A stretch of 64,000 nucleotides of DNA from Epilithonimonas arachidiradicis. Lineage in GTDB: Bacteria > Bacteroidota > Bacteroidia > Flavobacteriales > Weeksellaceae. The notes below the pieces were generated by a model that was not told where the DNA came from, did not search any database, and saw only the letters and a list, made by a program, of their open reading frames with translations. Below, in pieces: positions 47,547 through 57,840 of the stretch; position 1 is the stretch's first letter; each line of letters begins with the position of its first letter. The stretch spans positions 769,599 through 833,598 of the forward strand of contig NZ_RAQH01000001.1 of the NCBI RefSeq assembly GCF_003610695.1. The letters run 5' to 3'. Both the position numbers and the translations under genes were made by a program.

Positions 47547-48926
47547 ATGAAAGAATTTATACAAACACTAAAAAACATTTGGAGTCTAAAAGAACTTAGA
47601 GATAAAATTATCTTGACACTTTCTTTGGTCCTTGTGTATAGATTCGCATCTTATGTTTCTCTTCCGGCTATTAATATGGCAGAAGTTGGAAACTTATTAC
47701 AACATTACCAAAATCAAGGCGGGAACCAACAAGGGGCCGGCCTTTTGGGTTTATTGTCTTCTTTCACGGGAGGTGCTTTTAGCCGGGCTTCTATAATGGC
47801 ATTAGGAATTATGCCTTATATCTCTGCTTCCATTATTGTTCAGCTGATGGGAATGGCTATTCCTTATCTTCAGAAATTACAAAAAGATGGAGAAAGTGGA
47901 AGAAATACTTTGAACCAAATTACCAGATGGTTAACGATCGGGGTTTGTCTTGTGCAGGCGCCTTCGTACTTAACATCAGTAACACAATTTTTCTTACCGT
48001 ACGGGCAGTTCCAGTCAGCTTATTACATAGATCCAGCATCTGTTATGTTCTGGTTGCCAAGTATCGTGATCCTCGTTGCAGGTTCTGTATTTGCAATGTG
48101 GTTAGGAGAAAAAATTACTGACAAAGGTATTGGTAATGGTATCTCAATCTTAATTATGGTGGGTATCCTTGCGGATCTTCCAACAGCATTTTATCAGGAA
48201 GTTTTGACACAGAATGGTAAAGGTGGCTTGGGAAGCATTATGATTTTGGTTGAAGTTGTATTTTGGTTATTAGTTGTTTTATTGGCAATTATTCTATCCG
48301 TAGCTGTTAGAAAAATTCCAATCCAATATGTGAGTAGAGCTCAGGCAAGAGGTGGTGTAAGCAGAAACCTGATGGAAGGAGCCAGACAATGGATCCCATT
48401 GAAAGTGAATGCAGCAGGAGTTATGCCGATCATCTTTGCTCAGGCATTGATGTTTGTACCAGGATTACTAACCAAAGTTGATGAATCTAATACATTTTTG
48501 GCAGGATTCAAAAATGTTTTTAGCTGGCAGTACAATGTATTGTTTGCATTATTAATTATAATTTTCTCATTTTTCTATACGGCAATTACCATTCCTGTGA
48601 ATCAGATGGCTGATGATCTTAAGCGTAATGGTGGATTGATTCCGAAGGTAAGACCTGGAAAAGAAACGGCAGATTATCTAGATGATATTTTATCCAAAAT
48701 AACCTTGCCAGGTGCAATTTTTTTGTCTATCTTTGCAGTCCTTCCGGCAATAGTGCACGGAGCGTTTGTTCAGACAGATAGATTTGCCCTATTTTTCGGG
48801 GGTACATCGTTATTAATTATGGTTGGCGTTATCTTAGATACTGTTCAGCAAATTAATACGTATCTGCTGAACCATCATTATGACGGGTTGATGCAATCTA
48901 AATTATCAAGATCATCAAACTTATAA
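47547..48926 (+). CDS. secY: Preprotein translocase subunit SecY
   Basis: A 459-residue inner-membrane channel with ten transmembrane helices. Family segments include GIMPYISASIIVQL (plug/TM2 region) and KGIGNGISILI. It partners SecE/SecG, encoded elsewhere. The adk and map genes that often follow are absent. Confidence 0.97.
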   Translation: MKEFIQTLKNIWSLKELRDKIILTLSLVLVYRFASYVSLPAINMAEVGNLLQHYQNQGGNQQGAGLLGLLSSFTGGAFSRASIMALGIMPYISASIIVQLMGMAIPYLQKLQKDGESGRNTLNQITRWLTIGVCLVQAPSYLTSVTQFFLPYGQFQSAYYIDPASVMFWLPSIVILVAGSVFAMWLGEKITDKGIGNGISILIMVGILADLPTAFYQEVLTQNGKGGLGSIMILVEVVFWLLVVLLAIILSVAVRKIPIQYVSRAQARGGVSRNLMEGARQWIPLKVNAAGVMPIIFAQALMFVPGLLTKVDESNTFLAGFKNVFSWQYNVLFALLIIIFSFFYTAITIPVNQMADDLKRNGGLIPKVRPGKETADYLDDILSKITLPGAIFLSIFAVLPAIVHGAFVQTDRFALFFGGTSLLIMVGVILDTVQQINTYLLNHHYDGLMQSKLSRSSNL

Positions 48927-48934
48927 TAGGATAA

Positions 48935-49150
48935 ATGGCAAAACAGAAACATATAGAACAAGACGGAGTGATAACGGAAGCACTTTCCAATGCACAGTTC
49001 CGTGTAGAGCTGGAAAATGGGCACGTATTGATTGCCCATATTTCTGGTAAAATGAGAATGCATTATATAAAACTCTTACCCGGAGACAAGGTAAGACTCG
49101 AACTCTCTCCTTATGACTTGACTAAAGGGAGAATAACTTTTAGATATTAA
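48935..49150 (+). CDS. infA: Translation initiation factor IF-1
   Basis: A 71-residue OB-fold factor, starting [17 protein letters not shown], with [20 protein letters not shown] and a C-terminus of TKGRITFRY. It binds the 30S A site in initiation. Gap of 8 bp after secY. Confidence 0.98.
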   Translation: MAKQKHIEQDGVITEALSNAQFRVELENGHVLIAHISGKMRMHYIKLLPGDKVRLELSPYDLTKGRITFRY

Positions 49151-49160
49151 AAATAACAAA

Positions 49161-49277
49161 ATGAAGGTTAGAGCATCTATCAAAAAAAGAAGCGCAGACT
49201 GCAAGATCGTTAGACGAAAAGGCGTTCTGTTCGTAATTAACAAGAAGAACCCTAAATTTAAACAAAGACAAGGTTAA
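49161..49277 (+). CDS. rpmJ: 50S ribosomal protein L36 (zinc-free form)
   Basis: A 38-residue L36 (ATG at 49161, TAA at 49275-49277). It keeps [15 protein letters not shown] and the end KQRQG. Of the zinc-binding Cys3-His set of the C-plus form only one Cys remains (Ser, Asn and Phe/Lys at the other sites), so it should not bind zinc. Confidence 0.95.
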   Translation: MKVRASIKKRSADCKIVRRKGVLFVINKKNPKFKQRQG

Positions 49278-49291
49278 GAACCGATTAAATT

Positions 49292-49669
49292 ATGGCGAGA
49301 ATTTCAGGTATTGATTTACCAAAGAACAAAAGAGGCGTTATTGGACTTACTTACATCTATGGTGTTGGTAAGAGTACTGCTTCAGAAATTTTGAAAAGCG
49401 CTGGTATCAGCGAAGACAAGAAAGTCAACGAATGGAATGACGATGAATTGGCAGCAATCAGAACTTATATCACTGAAAACGTAAAAGTTGAAGGAGAATT
49501 AAGATCTGAAATCCAATTGAACATCAAGCGATTGATGGACATAGGATGCCAACGAGGAATACGTCACAGACTAGGATTACCTTTAAGAGGCCAGAGAACG
49601 AAAAACAACTCTAGAACCCGTAAAGGAAAGAGAAAAACTGTTGCTAACAAGAAAAAGGCAAGTAAATAA
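49292..49669 (+). CDS. rpsM: 30S ribosomal protein S13
   Basis: A 125-residue S13, starting [19 protein letters not shown], with the helix-two-turn-helix [15 protein letters not shown] and the basic end [16 protein letters not shown]. It contacts the 50S subunit and P-site tRNA. Confidence 0.98.
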   Translation: MARISGIDLPKNKRGVIGLTYIYGVGKSTASEILKSAGISEDKKVNEWNDDELAAIRTYITENVKVEGELRSEIQLNIKRLMDIGCQRGIRHRLGLPLRGQRTKNNSRTRKGKRKTVANKKKASK

Positions 49670-49681
49670 TCGTTAGGAATT

Positions 49682-50071
49682 ATGGCAAAACAAACTAAAG
49701 TAGTTAAAAAAAGAAAAGTAAAAGTTGAGGCTATTGGCGAAGCGCATATTCAGGCTTCTTTCAATAACATCATCATTTCTTTAACAAATAAAGCAGGAGA
49801 GGTTATCTCTTGGGCTTCTGCCGGTAAAATGGGATTCAGAGGTTCTAAAAAGAATACTCCATTCGCTGCTCAAATGGCAGCAGAAAACTGTTCTCAGGTA
49901 GCTTTCGAAGCTGGTCTTAGAAGAGTTAAGGTGTTTGTAAAAGGTCCAGGTGCTGGTAGAGAATCTGCAATCAGAACTCTGCATAATTCTGGTATCGAAG
50001 TAAGTGAAATCGTTGACGTGACACCTATGCCTCACAACGGTTGTAGACCACCTAAAAGAAGAAGAGTTTAA
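49682..50071 (+). CDS. rpsK: 30S ribosomal protein S11
   Basis: A 129-residue S11, with [18 protein letters not shown] and the C-terminal tail [15 protein letters not shown] that lies near the mRNA exit. Gap of 12 bp after rpsM. Confidence 0.98.
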   Translation: MAKQTKVVKKRKVKVEAIGEAHIQASFNNIIISLTNKAGEVISWASAGKMGFRGSKKNTPFAAQMAAENCSQVAFEAGLRRVKVFVKGPGAGRESAIRTLHNSGIEVSEIVDVTPMPHNGCRPPKRRRV

Positions 50072-50090
50072 TTTTTAGAATTTACCCATT

Positions 50091-50699
50091 ATGGCAAGAT
50101 ATATTGGACCTAAAACAAAAATTGCTAGAAAATTCGGTCAGGCAATTTACGGAGACGATAAAAACTTCGAGAAAAGAAAAAATCAACCACCAGGACAACA
50201 CGGTCCTAACAAAAGAAGAGGTGCGAAAAAATCAGAATACGCTACTCAGTTGGCTGAAAAGCAAAAAGCTAAGTACACTTACGGTATTCTTGAAAGACAA
50301 TTCGCTAACCTTTTCGATAAAGCTCACAGAAGTAAAGGTGTAACAGGGGAAGTTCTATTGCAACTTTGCGAATCAAGATTGGATAACGTAGTTTACAGAT
50401 TAGGTTTTGCAAAAACAAGATCTGCAGCTAGACAATTGGTTTCTCACAGACACATCACTGTAAACGGAGAGCTGGTTAACATCCCTTCTTATTTGTTAAA
50501 AGCTGGTGACGAAATTGCTGTAAGAGAGAAATCAAAATCTCTTGAAGTAATCTCTAACGCTTTAGCTTCTAAAGCAAATTATGAGTGGTTACAATTCAAT
50601 GACGAGAAAAAGACTGGTATCTTTACGACTGCTCCTGAGAGAATCCAAATTCCTGAGGACATCAAAGAACAGTTAATCGTCGAATTATACTCTAAATAA
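50091..50699 (+). CDS. rpsD: 30S ribosomal protein S4
   Basis: A 202-residue S4 with an S4 RNA-binding domain ([30 protein letters not shown]). The N-terminal zinc cysteines of some S4 proteins are missing. It starts 30S assembly; in E. coli it also autoregulates the alpha operon. Confidence 0.98.
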   Translation: MARYIGPKTKIARKFGQAIYGDDKNFEKRKNQPPGQHGPNKRRGAKKSEYATQLAEKQKAKYTYGILERQFANLFDKAHRSKGVTGEVLLQLCESRLDNVVYRLGFAKTRSAARQLVSHRHITVNGELVNIPSYLLKAGDEIAVREKSKSLEVISNALASKANYEWLQFNDEKKTGIFTTAPERIQIPEDIKEQLIVELYSK

Positions 50700-50730
50700 T
50701 AATTTTTTCAAATTTTTGCTCAACCAGACT

Positions 50731-51726
50731 ATGGCAATTTTAACATTTATAAAACCCGATAAAGTAATCCTGTTAAACTCTACAGATTTTAAAGGACAAT
50801 TCGAATTCAGACCTTTGGAACCAGGTTTCGGGCTTACAATCGGTAATGCATTGAGAAGAGTTTTATTATCTTCTCTGGAAGGATATGCTATTTCATCTAT
50901 CAAAATAGAAGGCGTAGAGCACGAATTTTCAACTATACCGGGAGTGATTGAAGATGTAACGGAAATCATTCTTAATCTTAAACAGCTTCGTCTTAAAGCT
51001 AAAACTGAAAATCCAGGAAACGAGCAGGTAACTGCAAAAGTATCCGGAAAAGATGTCGTGACTGCTGGTGATCTTGGAGGTTCTATCGTGAACTTCGAAG
51101 TTCTTAACCCAGAATTAGTAATCGCAACTTTGGCTAAAGATGTAACGTTTGAAATTACTTTCAACATTGAAAAAGGAAGAGGATATGTTCCGAGCGATCA
51201 GAACAAATCAAACAATGCTCCTGTTGGGACTATTGCAATTGACTCTATCTTCACACCAATCAAGAAAGTTCAGTACAGTATAGAAAATTACCGTGTAGAG
51301 CAAAAAACGGACTACGAAAAACTAGTATTGGATATCGAAACTGACGGGTCAATCACGCCTCAGAATGCTTTAACAGAAGCTTCTAAGATCTTGATCTATC
51401 ACTTTATGTTGTTCTCTGATGAAAGAATCACTCTTGAAACAGAGGCTGTAAAGGCATCCATCCAATACGACGAAGAAACACTTCATACAAGACAATTGCT
51501 TAAGTCAAAATTAGCAGATATGGATCTTTCTGTAAGAGCCCTTAACTGTCTGAAAGCGGCTGAAGTAGAAACACTTGGAGAGCTGGTTTCTTTTAGTAAG
51601 TCTGATTTGATGAAATTCAGAAATTTTGGTAAAAAATCTTTAACAGAACTTGAAGAATTGGTTCACTCAAAAGGACTAAATTTCGGGTTTGATGTTGCAA
51701 AATATAAGTTAGACGCTGATAAATAA
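50731..51726 (+). CDS. rpoA: RNA polymerase alpha subunit
   Basis: A 331-residue alpha subunit. I use the ATG at 50731 ([12 protein letters not shown]); the TTG at 50716 would add five residues. The N-terminal dimerisation domain contains [19 protein letters not shown], and the C-terminal domain ([20 protein letters not shown]) holds the DNA-contacting helix-hairpin. It follows rpsD after 31 bp, as in the alpha operon. Confidence 0.97.
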   Translation: MAILTFIKPDKVILLNSTDFKGQFEFRPLEPGFGLTIGNALRRVLLSSLEGYAISSIKIEGVEHEFSTIPGVIEDVTEIILNLKQLRLKAKTENPGNEQVTAKVSGKDVVTAGDLGGSIVNFEVLNPELVIATLAKDVTFEITFNIEKGRGYVPSDQNKSNNAPVGTIAIDSIFTPIKKVQYSIENYRVEQKTDYEKLVLDIETDGSITPQNALTEASKILIYHFMLFSDERITLETEAVKASIQYDEETLHTRQLLKSKLADMDLSVRALNCLKAAEVETLGELVSFSKSDLMKFRNFGKKSLTELEELVHSKGLNFGFDVAKYKLDADK

Positions 51727-51734
51727 TCCTCAAA

Positions 51735-52256
51735 ATGAGACACGGAAAAAAGATAAATCACTTAGGTAGAACTGCACCACACAGAAAAGCAATGCTTTCT
51801 AATATGGCTTGTTCCCTGATTGAACATAAAAGAATCAACACTACTGTTGCTAAAGCGAAAGCTTTAAGAGTTTACGTGGAACCAATCCTGACTAAGGCTA
51901 AAGAAGATACAACTCACAATAGAAGAATCGTTTTCTCTTACTTGCAAAGTAAGGAAGCGGTTACTGAATTGTTCAGAACTGTAGCTCCTAAAATCGCTGA
52001 AAGAAATGGTGGTTACACAAGAATCATCAAAACTGGTTTCAGACCTGGTGATGCTGCTGATACTGCGCTTATCGAGTTGGTAGATTTCAACGATATCTAC
52101 AATCCAAACGAAGCTGAGAAGAAAACAACCAGAAGAAGTAGAAGATCTACTGCTGCTCCTAAAAAAGAAGCTGCTCCTGTTGTTGAAGCTACTGAAGCTA
52201 AAGTGGAAGAAACTCCGGCTGCAGAAACTGCTACAGAAGAAAAAACTGAAGAATAA
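51735..52256 (+). CDS. rplQ: 50S ribosomal protein L17 with long tail
   Basis: A 173-residue L17; the core (1-120, [20 protein letters not shown]) is standard. About 50 extra C-terminal residues are basic (TRRSRRST), then Ala/Glu/Thr-rich, low-complexity and probably disordered. Such tails are common in Bacteroidota L17. Last gene of the cluster. Confidence 0.97.
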   Translation: MRHGKKINHLGRTAPHRKAMLSNMACSLIEHKRINTTVAKAKALRVYVEPILTKAKEDTTHNRRIVFSYLQSKEAVTELFRTVAPKIAERNGGYTRIIKTGFRPGDAADTALIELVDFNDIYNPNEAEKKTTRRSRRSTAAPKKEAAPVVEATEAKVEETPAAETATEEKTEE

Positions 52257-52278
52257 GAATTCTAAGTTTTTAAATATA

Positions 52279-52309
52279 AAACCACCTCAATTGAGGTGGT
52301 TTTTTTGTT
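52279..52309 (+). terminator. Terminator of the ribosomal cluster
   Basis: The palindrome ACCACCTCAATTGAGGTGGT is followed by a T7 run, 23 bp after rplQ. Confidence 0.9.
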
Positions 52310-52368
52310 TTTGTAACTAATAAAACAATTAATTTAGCGTTGTAATTATTATTCAATTTTAATAAACT

Positions 52369-53742
52369 ATGATATTTAATTTTCGAGCCATATTTTTATT
52401 AATATTCATCAGTATATTATCTTTTTCACAGTCATCACAACCGGTTTATACATTGCCCAAAATCAAATCCAGTATAACACTTCCGGTTTCACTACCGATC
52501 TCGGAAATCAATAGTTTGATCAATCAGTCCGTCAAAGGTGTTTTATATGAGGATCAATCTTATACCGATAACAATAATGATCAGTTCAAAGTGAAGGTTG
52601 AGAAACAGGGTAATATCGCCATAAAAGCTTTAACGAATAACAGGTTAATGATCTCGGTTCCGCTGAAGATCTGGGCAGAAAAAGGCTACGGTACTTTGGG
52701 CTATTATATGTACAAGGACACGAATTTTAATCTGATAATGAATTTCATTACCAGTTTAACGGCGACATCAGATTGGAAGCTGGATACCAAAACGACGACT
52801 GCAGGTTTTGTCTGGACTCAGAAACCGGTTTTGGATTATGGTAAAGTGAAAATCCCGATTGCATCTTTTATAGAGTCAACATTGAAAGAGCAGCAGGGAA
52901 AGTTTACAACCATTATTGATCAGCAGATTAAAACAAAATTCAATCTTCAGCCTTATCTGGTGATGGCCTGGAATCAATTTTCAAAACCAATCAATGTGTC
53001 GGAAGAATATAATACCTGGCTGAAAATCACGCCTCAAAATACTTATATGACACCGCTTCAGGTTTTTCAGGATAAAATCAAAACGACAATTGGGATCGAT
53101 TTGTATTCGGAAACTTTTGTGGGACAAGTTCCGTTGGCGACAAGAGATGTCAATACTGTTCCTAATTTTATATTGAATCCGAATCTTCAGAATGTTTTTA
53201 ATCTGCAAACCACTGCCAACATCAGTTTCGATGAAGCAACAAGGCTCGCAAGGCAACAATTCCAGAATAAAGAATTTCCAATGAGCAGTGAGGAGAAAAA
53301 GGTAAAAATTACGGATATCTCGGTTTATCAGGAAAAAGAAAATATTGTAATTGAAGCGCATACAACTGGCGAGGTTAACGGAACGGCTTTCATCAAAGGT
53401 AAACCCTATTACAGTGCGGAAGAGCACAAGATAAAGCTAAATGTCACAGACTTCAATCTGAAAACTAAAAACTTTTTCCAAAAAGCTTTAACTGTTCTGT
53501 TTGAAGGTAAGATCAGAAGAATGATCGAAAAAGATTATGGTATCCCATTGCTGGATATAGAAAATGCCTCCAAAAAAAGCCTGATGGAAAACTTTAACAA
53601 AGAATATGTAAAAGGAATCAAATTACAAGGTAATGTACTTGATCTGAAACCTACACAATTTCTATTGTCAGAAAAGTATATCACTATTGTTATTGATACC
53701 AAAGCTCAATTACAAATGAATGTTTCTGGATTAAGTTTTTAA
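52369..53742 (+). CDS. DUF4403 secreted protein
   Basis: A 457-residue exported protein (signal peptide 1-20, ending SFSQ). The body fits DUF4403, repeated beta-rich modules in Bacteroidota with SSITLPVSLPISEINSLINQ near the N-terminus, which recalls the BPI/SMP-like lipid-binding duplicated fold. A second module begins near residue 275 (ISFDEATRLARQQF). Function is unknown. Monocistronic. Confidence 0.8.
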   Translation: MIFNFRAIFLLIFISILSFSQSSQPVYTLPKIKSSITLPVSLPISEINSLINQSVKGVLYEDQSYTDNNNDQFKVKVEKQGNIAIKALTNNRLMISVPLKIWAEKGYGTLGYYMYKDTNFNLIMNFITSLTATSDWKLDTKTTTAGFVWTQKPVLDYGKVKIPIASFIESTLKEQQGKFTTIIDQQIKTKFNLQPYLVMAWNQFSKPINVSEEYNTWLKITPQNTYMTPLQVFQDKIKTTIGIDLYSETFVGQVPLATRDVNTVPNFILNPNLQNVFNLQTTANISFDEATRLARQQFQNKEFPMSSEEKKVKITDISVYQEKENIVIEAHTTGEVNGTAFIKGKPYYSAEEHKIKLNVTDFNLKTKNFFQKALTVLFEGKIRRMIEKDYGIPLLDIENASKKSLMENFNKEYVKGIKLQGNVLDLKPTQFLLSEKYITIVIDTKAQLQMNVSGLSF

Positions 53743-53771
53743 TAACGTTTGATGGTTTTCTTTATGTTTTA

Positions 53772-53805
53772 TTGATTATTATGCTAAGTATATTGCATAT
53801 ATTTG
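53772..53805 (+). promoter_or_regulatory. Putative promoter of the M4 protease
   Basis: TATATTTG (53798-53805) lies 19 nt before the ATG, with a TTG at 53772-53774; the 23-bp spacer is longer than the usual 19. Confidence 0.5.
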
Positions 53806-53824
53806 TTAGCAATTAAATTTAAAA

Positions 53825-56371
53825 ATGAAGAAAACTCTATCTCTGGCAATTGCTTTGGCTTATGCTTGCAGCTTTGCACAGGAATCTAAGGAGCTGGCTA
53901 AACTTAGAAAAGAAAACAACGCCAACGTTACAATCAGCAATGCTACATCAAATCCCAATTTTATCCAATTTAGAACTGCACCACAGCTTAGATCTTCTAA
54001 TGCAAAAGCAAAGGCTGCAGAATTTTTAGCAGAAAATTTCAAAGCTTTTAATCTAAAATCTGCGAATGATCTGGTTTTTGTTGAAGAAAAAACTGATAAT
54101 TACGGATTGAAAAATGTAATATACAGACAGCAGTATCAGGGTATTCCTGTTTATGACGGTGTTTTGAAATTCCATTTCAATGCAAAAGAACAATTAACAT
54201 CGATTAACGGAAACGCACTTTCAACAATCAAAGTGAGTACAACACCTAATATCTCTGCAACCGAAGCTGGGAATATTGCAAAATCTCTTGTAACAAATCA
54301 GGATCTAAACAAATCTAATATTGCACTAGAAGCTGTAAAAACCAATCTGCTGATTTTCCCAAAGAACTTAGCACAAGGAGGAATCGTAACACCATATCTG
54401 GCTTACGAAATCGAAGTGACTAATAAAGTAGATGTCAGAGAATTTCTTTTCATCAATGCTCATACAGGCGAATTGGTGGAACAGTTTACAGGAATTCACC
54501 CTATCGACAGACAGGTTTATGAAACCAATAGAAATGCTTCTAACCTGAAGTGGAAAGAAGGCGATCCTTTTCCCGGAACATTGACGACTTGGCAGCAACA
54601 CGAGGTTGTCACGTCTGAGCACGTGTATAACTTCTTCAAGAATGCTTTTGGTTATGTGTCTTATGATGCAGCCGATCATACGATGATTACGGTCAACAAT
54701 GATCCTACAATTTCTTGTCCTAATGCTAGATGGAACGGGACCTATGCCGGATATTGCGATGGCACGGCAACCGATGACGTCATTGCGCACGAGTGGGGAC
54801 ACGCTTATACGGAATATACAAGCGGACTTATTTACCAGTATCAGTCTGGCGCTCTTAACGAGTCTTATTCTGATGTTTGGGGAGAAACCATTGATTTGAT
54901 CAATAATTATATGGATGAAGGCGAGAATCTTAATATAAGAACAACAGCGTCTTGTTCTGGTTCTCAGCGTTGGAAAATGGGAGAGGATGCAACAGCTTTT
55001 GGCGGTGCTATAAGAGATATGTGGAATCCTAATTGTAATGGCCAACCTTCAAGGGTATTAGATGCAAACTACTATTACTGTGGAACAGCAGATAATGGCG
55101 GCGTACATACAAACTCGGGACCTACCAATCATTTATACTCTTTATTGGTAGATGGCGGAACTTACAATGGCTACACAATTGCAGGAATTGGCTTTGTGAA
55201 AGCGGCTCACCTTTGGTGGAAAGCGCAAACCAGTTATCTTACTGCAACTAGCGATTTTGCTAATTTTGCAGATGCTTTGGAAGCTGCGGCTAATGATTTG
55301 ATAGGAATTAATCTACAAGGCTTATCTACTACAATTACCCCTGCAGGGCTGAGCGGACAATCTTTCAATGCGACTGATCTTCAGAATATCAAAAATGGCA
55401 TTCTTGCAGTACAGTTGAGATCTTCTCCGGCTACGCAATGTAATTATCAGCCCATTTTAAAACCAGTACCAGATCTTTGTGCCAATGCAACGTCTAATCC
55501 GTTATTCAAAGAAGATTGGGAAAATGGCTTAGGGAACTGGACTGTTTCTAATATTCCTACAAAACCAACAACCTGGGAAGCGAGAGATTGGGCTATCAAA
55601 GGTAATTTGCCAAAATCAAGAACCGGTAATGCTATTTTCGCAGTAGATCCAATTAACGGTGATTGTGCATCTAATTTACAAAACGGCATTCTACGTCTCG
55701 AAAGTCCTACCATTACTTTCCCAACTTTCTCTGATGGAAAGTATGAAATGGCATTCAACCATTATGTAGCTACAGAATCGACTTGGGATGGCGGAAATAT
55801 CAAATATAGCCTAAACGGCGGAAACTGGACACTGCTGCCAATAACGGCTTTCACGCAGAATGGCTATAACAATACCTTGGACGGAACTTCTCAAAGTGAT
55901 AATCCACTCAAGGGACAAAGAGCTTTCACAGGAACGGACGGAGGTTCTCTTGGCGGAAGCTGGGGACAAAGTGTGATTGATCTTTCCAAAATCGGGGTAA
56001 CTTCCGGTTCTAATATCAAATTCAGATTCGAATTGGGAACAGATGGCTGTAACGGAGTCGAAGGTTGGTACCTGGATGAGATCTATGTTTACAACTGTAG
56101 TACTTTGGCTGTAGAAGATGTTCAGAAACAAAATTCGATCAGTATTTATCCTAACCCGACTTCAGGCTTTGTGACAATTCAGAATAAGAAAAATACAAGT
56201 CTGAAGAACGTGGAAGTTTACAACGCAGCAGGACAATTGATTCAAAAATTTAACCTGAATAGCAATACCAAGAATGCTTCTCTAGATATGAGTCAATTAA
56301 CAAATGGGACTTATGTCCTGAAAGTAATTTCTGAAACCGAAAGCAATACTGTAAAAGTAATTAAGAAATAA
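53825..56371 (+). CDS. T9SS-secreted M4 (thermolysin-like) metalloprotease
   Basis: An 848-residue secreted protease. Signal peptide (1-19), an FTP/PepSY propeptide (about 40-225), then a thermolysin-type catalytic domain with HEWGH (322-326), the third zinc ligand in NESYSD (Glu346) and a late His in GGVHTNSGPTNH. A non-catalytic beta domain follows (560-760), then the type A T9SS sorting domain (ISIYPNPTSGFVTI to VKVIKK). It would degrade extracellular protein. Confidence 0.94.
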   Translation: MKKTLSLAIALAYACSFAQESKELAKLRKENNANVTISNATSNPNFIQFRTAPQLRSSNAKAKAAEFLAENFKAFNLKSANDLVFVEEKTDNYGLKNVIYRQQYQGIPVYDGVLKFHFNAKEQLTSINGNALSTIKVSTTPNISATEAGNIAKSLVTNQDLNKSNIALEAVKTNLLIFPKNLAQGGIVTPYLAYEIEVTNKVDVREFLFINAHTGELVEQFTGIHPIDRQVYETNRNASNLKWKEGDPFPGTLTTWQQHEVVTSEHVYNFFKNAFGYVSYDAADHTMITVNNDPTISCPNARWNGTYAGYCDGTATDDVIAHEWGHAYTEYTSGLIYQYQSGALNESYSDVWGETIDLINNYMDEGENLNIRTTASCSGSQRWKMGEDATAFGGAIRDMWNPNCNGQPSRVLDANYYYCGTADNGGVHTNSGPTNHLYSLLVDGGTYNGYTIAGIGFVKAAHLWWKAQTSYLTATSDFANFADALEAAANDLIGINLQGLSTTITPAGLSGQSFNATDLQNIKNGILAVQLRSSPATQCNYQPILKPVPDLCANATSNPLFKEDWENGLGNWTVSNIPTKPTTWEARDWAIKGNLPKSRTGNAIFAVDPINGDCASNLQNGILRLESPTITFPTFSDGKYEMAFNHYVATESTWDGGNIKYSLNGGNWTLLPITAFTQNGYNNTLDGTSQSDNPLKGQRAFTGTDGGSLGGSWGQSVIDLSKIGVTSGSNIKFRFELGTDGCNGVEGWYLDEIYVYNCSTLAVEDVQKQNSISIYPNPTSGFVTIQNKKNTSLKNVEVYNAAGQLIQKFNLNSNTKNASLDMSQLTNGTYVLKVISETESNTVKVIKK

Positions 56372-56392
56372 TCTTCTCTGATTATTAATCAT

Positions 56393-56428
56393 AAAAAAAG
56401 CTTCTGAAATTAATTCAGAAGCTTTTTA
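56393..56428. terminator. Bidirectional rho-independent terminator
   Basis: The stem AAAAAGCTTCTGAA / TTCAGAAGCTTTTT, flanked by A- and T-runs, separates the protease and the convergent deoD gene. Confidence 0.87.
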
Positions 56429-56443
56429 TTTTAAGTTGGAATA

Positions 56444-57151
56444 TTAATATTTTATAGCCGTTTCAAGAGATAATTCCATCATTGTTCTCAATGCTTTTTC
56501 TCTTTGGTCGGCAGAGATTTGCTCTTGAGTAGGGATGATGTCAGAAACGGTTAAGATCGTAGCTGCATTTTTACCAAGATGTTTGGCATTCGCAAAAAGT
56601 GCAAACGCTTCCATTTCCACTGCAGGACAATTGTGTCTCAATGCGATTTCCGGAACAGCAGGGTCTTTTCTGTAGAAGATGTCGCTGGAGTGGATGTTGG
56701 TTGCTTTAGCTTCCAGACCTAATTCTTTCGCTGTTTCATTGATTTTATCAAAAACACTTCCCTGGTTAGAAATGGCATCTTCTTCAATTCCCCAGGCAAA
56801 TTTTGCGTAAGTACTTTCACTCGCTGCCTTTTGTACATTCAGGATATCGAATAATTTCAGATCGGTTGAGTAAGCACCACAAGTTCCGATTCTGATGATC
56901 GTTTCAACCTCATATTCTGTAAACAGCTCAAAAGAGTAAATTCCGATACTTGGAAATCCCATTCCACTTGCACCAACAGTGATCTCTTTACCTTTATAGT
57001 TTCCTGTGTAGAAATAGATGTTTCTTGTCTGACTGACCAATTTGGCGTCGGTCAAAAAGTTATCAGCAATATATTTTGCTCTAAGTGGATCGCCGGGCAT
57101 CAAAACCGTCTTTGCGATTTCTCCTTTTTTAGCACTAATGTGAACACTCAT
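56444..57151 (-). CDS. deoD: Purine-nucleoside phosphorylase DeoD-type
   Basis: A 235-residue hexameric-type PNP, cleaving purine (deoxy)ribonucleosides with phosphate. Typical features are the N-terminal SVHISAKKGEIAKTVLMPGDPLRAKYIA, the phosphate site GTCGAY and the catalytic Asp in VSDI. Length is standard. It works in purine salvage. The terminator at 56393 serves its 3-prime end. Confidence 0.95.
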   Translation of the reverse strand: MSVHISAKKGEIAKTVLMPGDPLRAKYIADNFLTDAKLVSQTRNIYFYTGNYKGKEITVGASGMGFPSIGIYSFELFTEYEVETIIRIGTCGAYSTDLKLFDILNVQKAASESTYAKFAWGIEEDAISNQGSVFDKINETAKELGLEAKATNIHSSDIFYRKDPAVPEIALRHNCPAVEMEAFALFANAKHLGKNAATILTVSDIIPTQEQISADQREKALRTMMELSLETAIKY

Positions 57152-57324
57152 TTTTATGAATTTTTTTTTAAGACCGTGAATATAAAATTTATAATCCGAT
57201 TACTGAAATTGATTCTTAAAATAAAATCAATTAATTCGTAGAACAACACTTGTGACAAGTTTCAAAACGATCTTTTTTCGCAAAAAAGTAAAAATCAAGA
57301 TGATCAAGAATCGATATTATGAAA

Positions 57325-57355
57325 ATGAAAACACCCTTCATTTGAAGAGTGTTTT
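57325..57355 (-). terminator. Terminator of ssrA
   Basis: A hairpin on the minus strand (AAAACAC, CTTCA / TGAAG, GTGTTTT) directly follows the tmRNA 3-prime end and is followed by T-rich sequence. Confidence 0.75.
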
Positions 57356-57357
57356 TG

Positions 57358-57754
57358 TGGAGTTGGAGGGATTCGAACCCTCGTCCAAACAAGCAATACG
57401 CAAGCTTTCTACATGCTTATTTTGCTATTAGTTTTCGAGTTCAGGCAGAGAGCAAACACCCAACCTAAACCTTAGCTTCTAAAATTTTCGAGTCTTGACC
57501 GAAGCTTCCAAGACCTTATTTCCGCATTCCTATATCCCAGGATCCAACGTCGCAGAACAGAACATTGGTGAGACATCTTGCTTCCTTACTATCTTCGGGA
57601 AACGCTTGAATCTACTAAACTTCGATTATTAAGCTGCAAGAGCGAACTCTTCGTTGCCAGTTAAAATGTTGTAGCAAGGGATTTAAGAGATCGCGCTACG
57701 GTTCTCTGCATGCTTACTTACCCATTGGTCTTGCTGTCGAAACCAGTCAACCCC
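57358..57754 (-). ncRNA. ssrA: Transfer-messenger RNA (tmRNA)
   Basis: The minus strand begins GGGGTTGACTGGTTTCGAC, the conserved tmRNA 5-prime end, and finishes with a T-arm (GGGTTCGAATCCC) and acceptor CAACTCC that pairs with GGGGTTG. The CCA is not encoded. The tag frame (plus 57629-57658) reads GNEEFALAA then TAA, and the C-terminal ALAA is the usual protease-recognition end. It rescues stalled ribosomes together with SmpB. About 397 nt, normal length; a one-piece molecule. Confidence 0.97.
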
Positions 57755-57773
57755 AATTTTTAAGATAAGACAA

Positions 57774-57803
57774 CAAATTTACGCAAAAAAAACAGTCCAA
57801 CAA
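57774..57803 (-). promoter_or_regulatory. Promoter of ssrA
   Basis: On the minus strand TTG (plus 57801-57803), 19 bp, then TAAATTTG (plus 57774-57781). Transcription would start some 12-15 nt before the mature 5-prime end, consistent with RNase P processing. Confidence 0.82.
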
Positions 57804-57840
57804 AATCACTTATTATTCATAATTTATCACGTATAATTAT

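Noticed and set aside
54368..55045. 225-aa ORF antisense to the M4 protease
   Set aside because: Shadow of the real gene, whose zinc motif and T9SS domain are clear; the antisense product has no domain or start signal.
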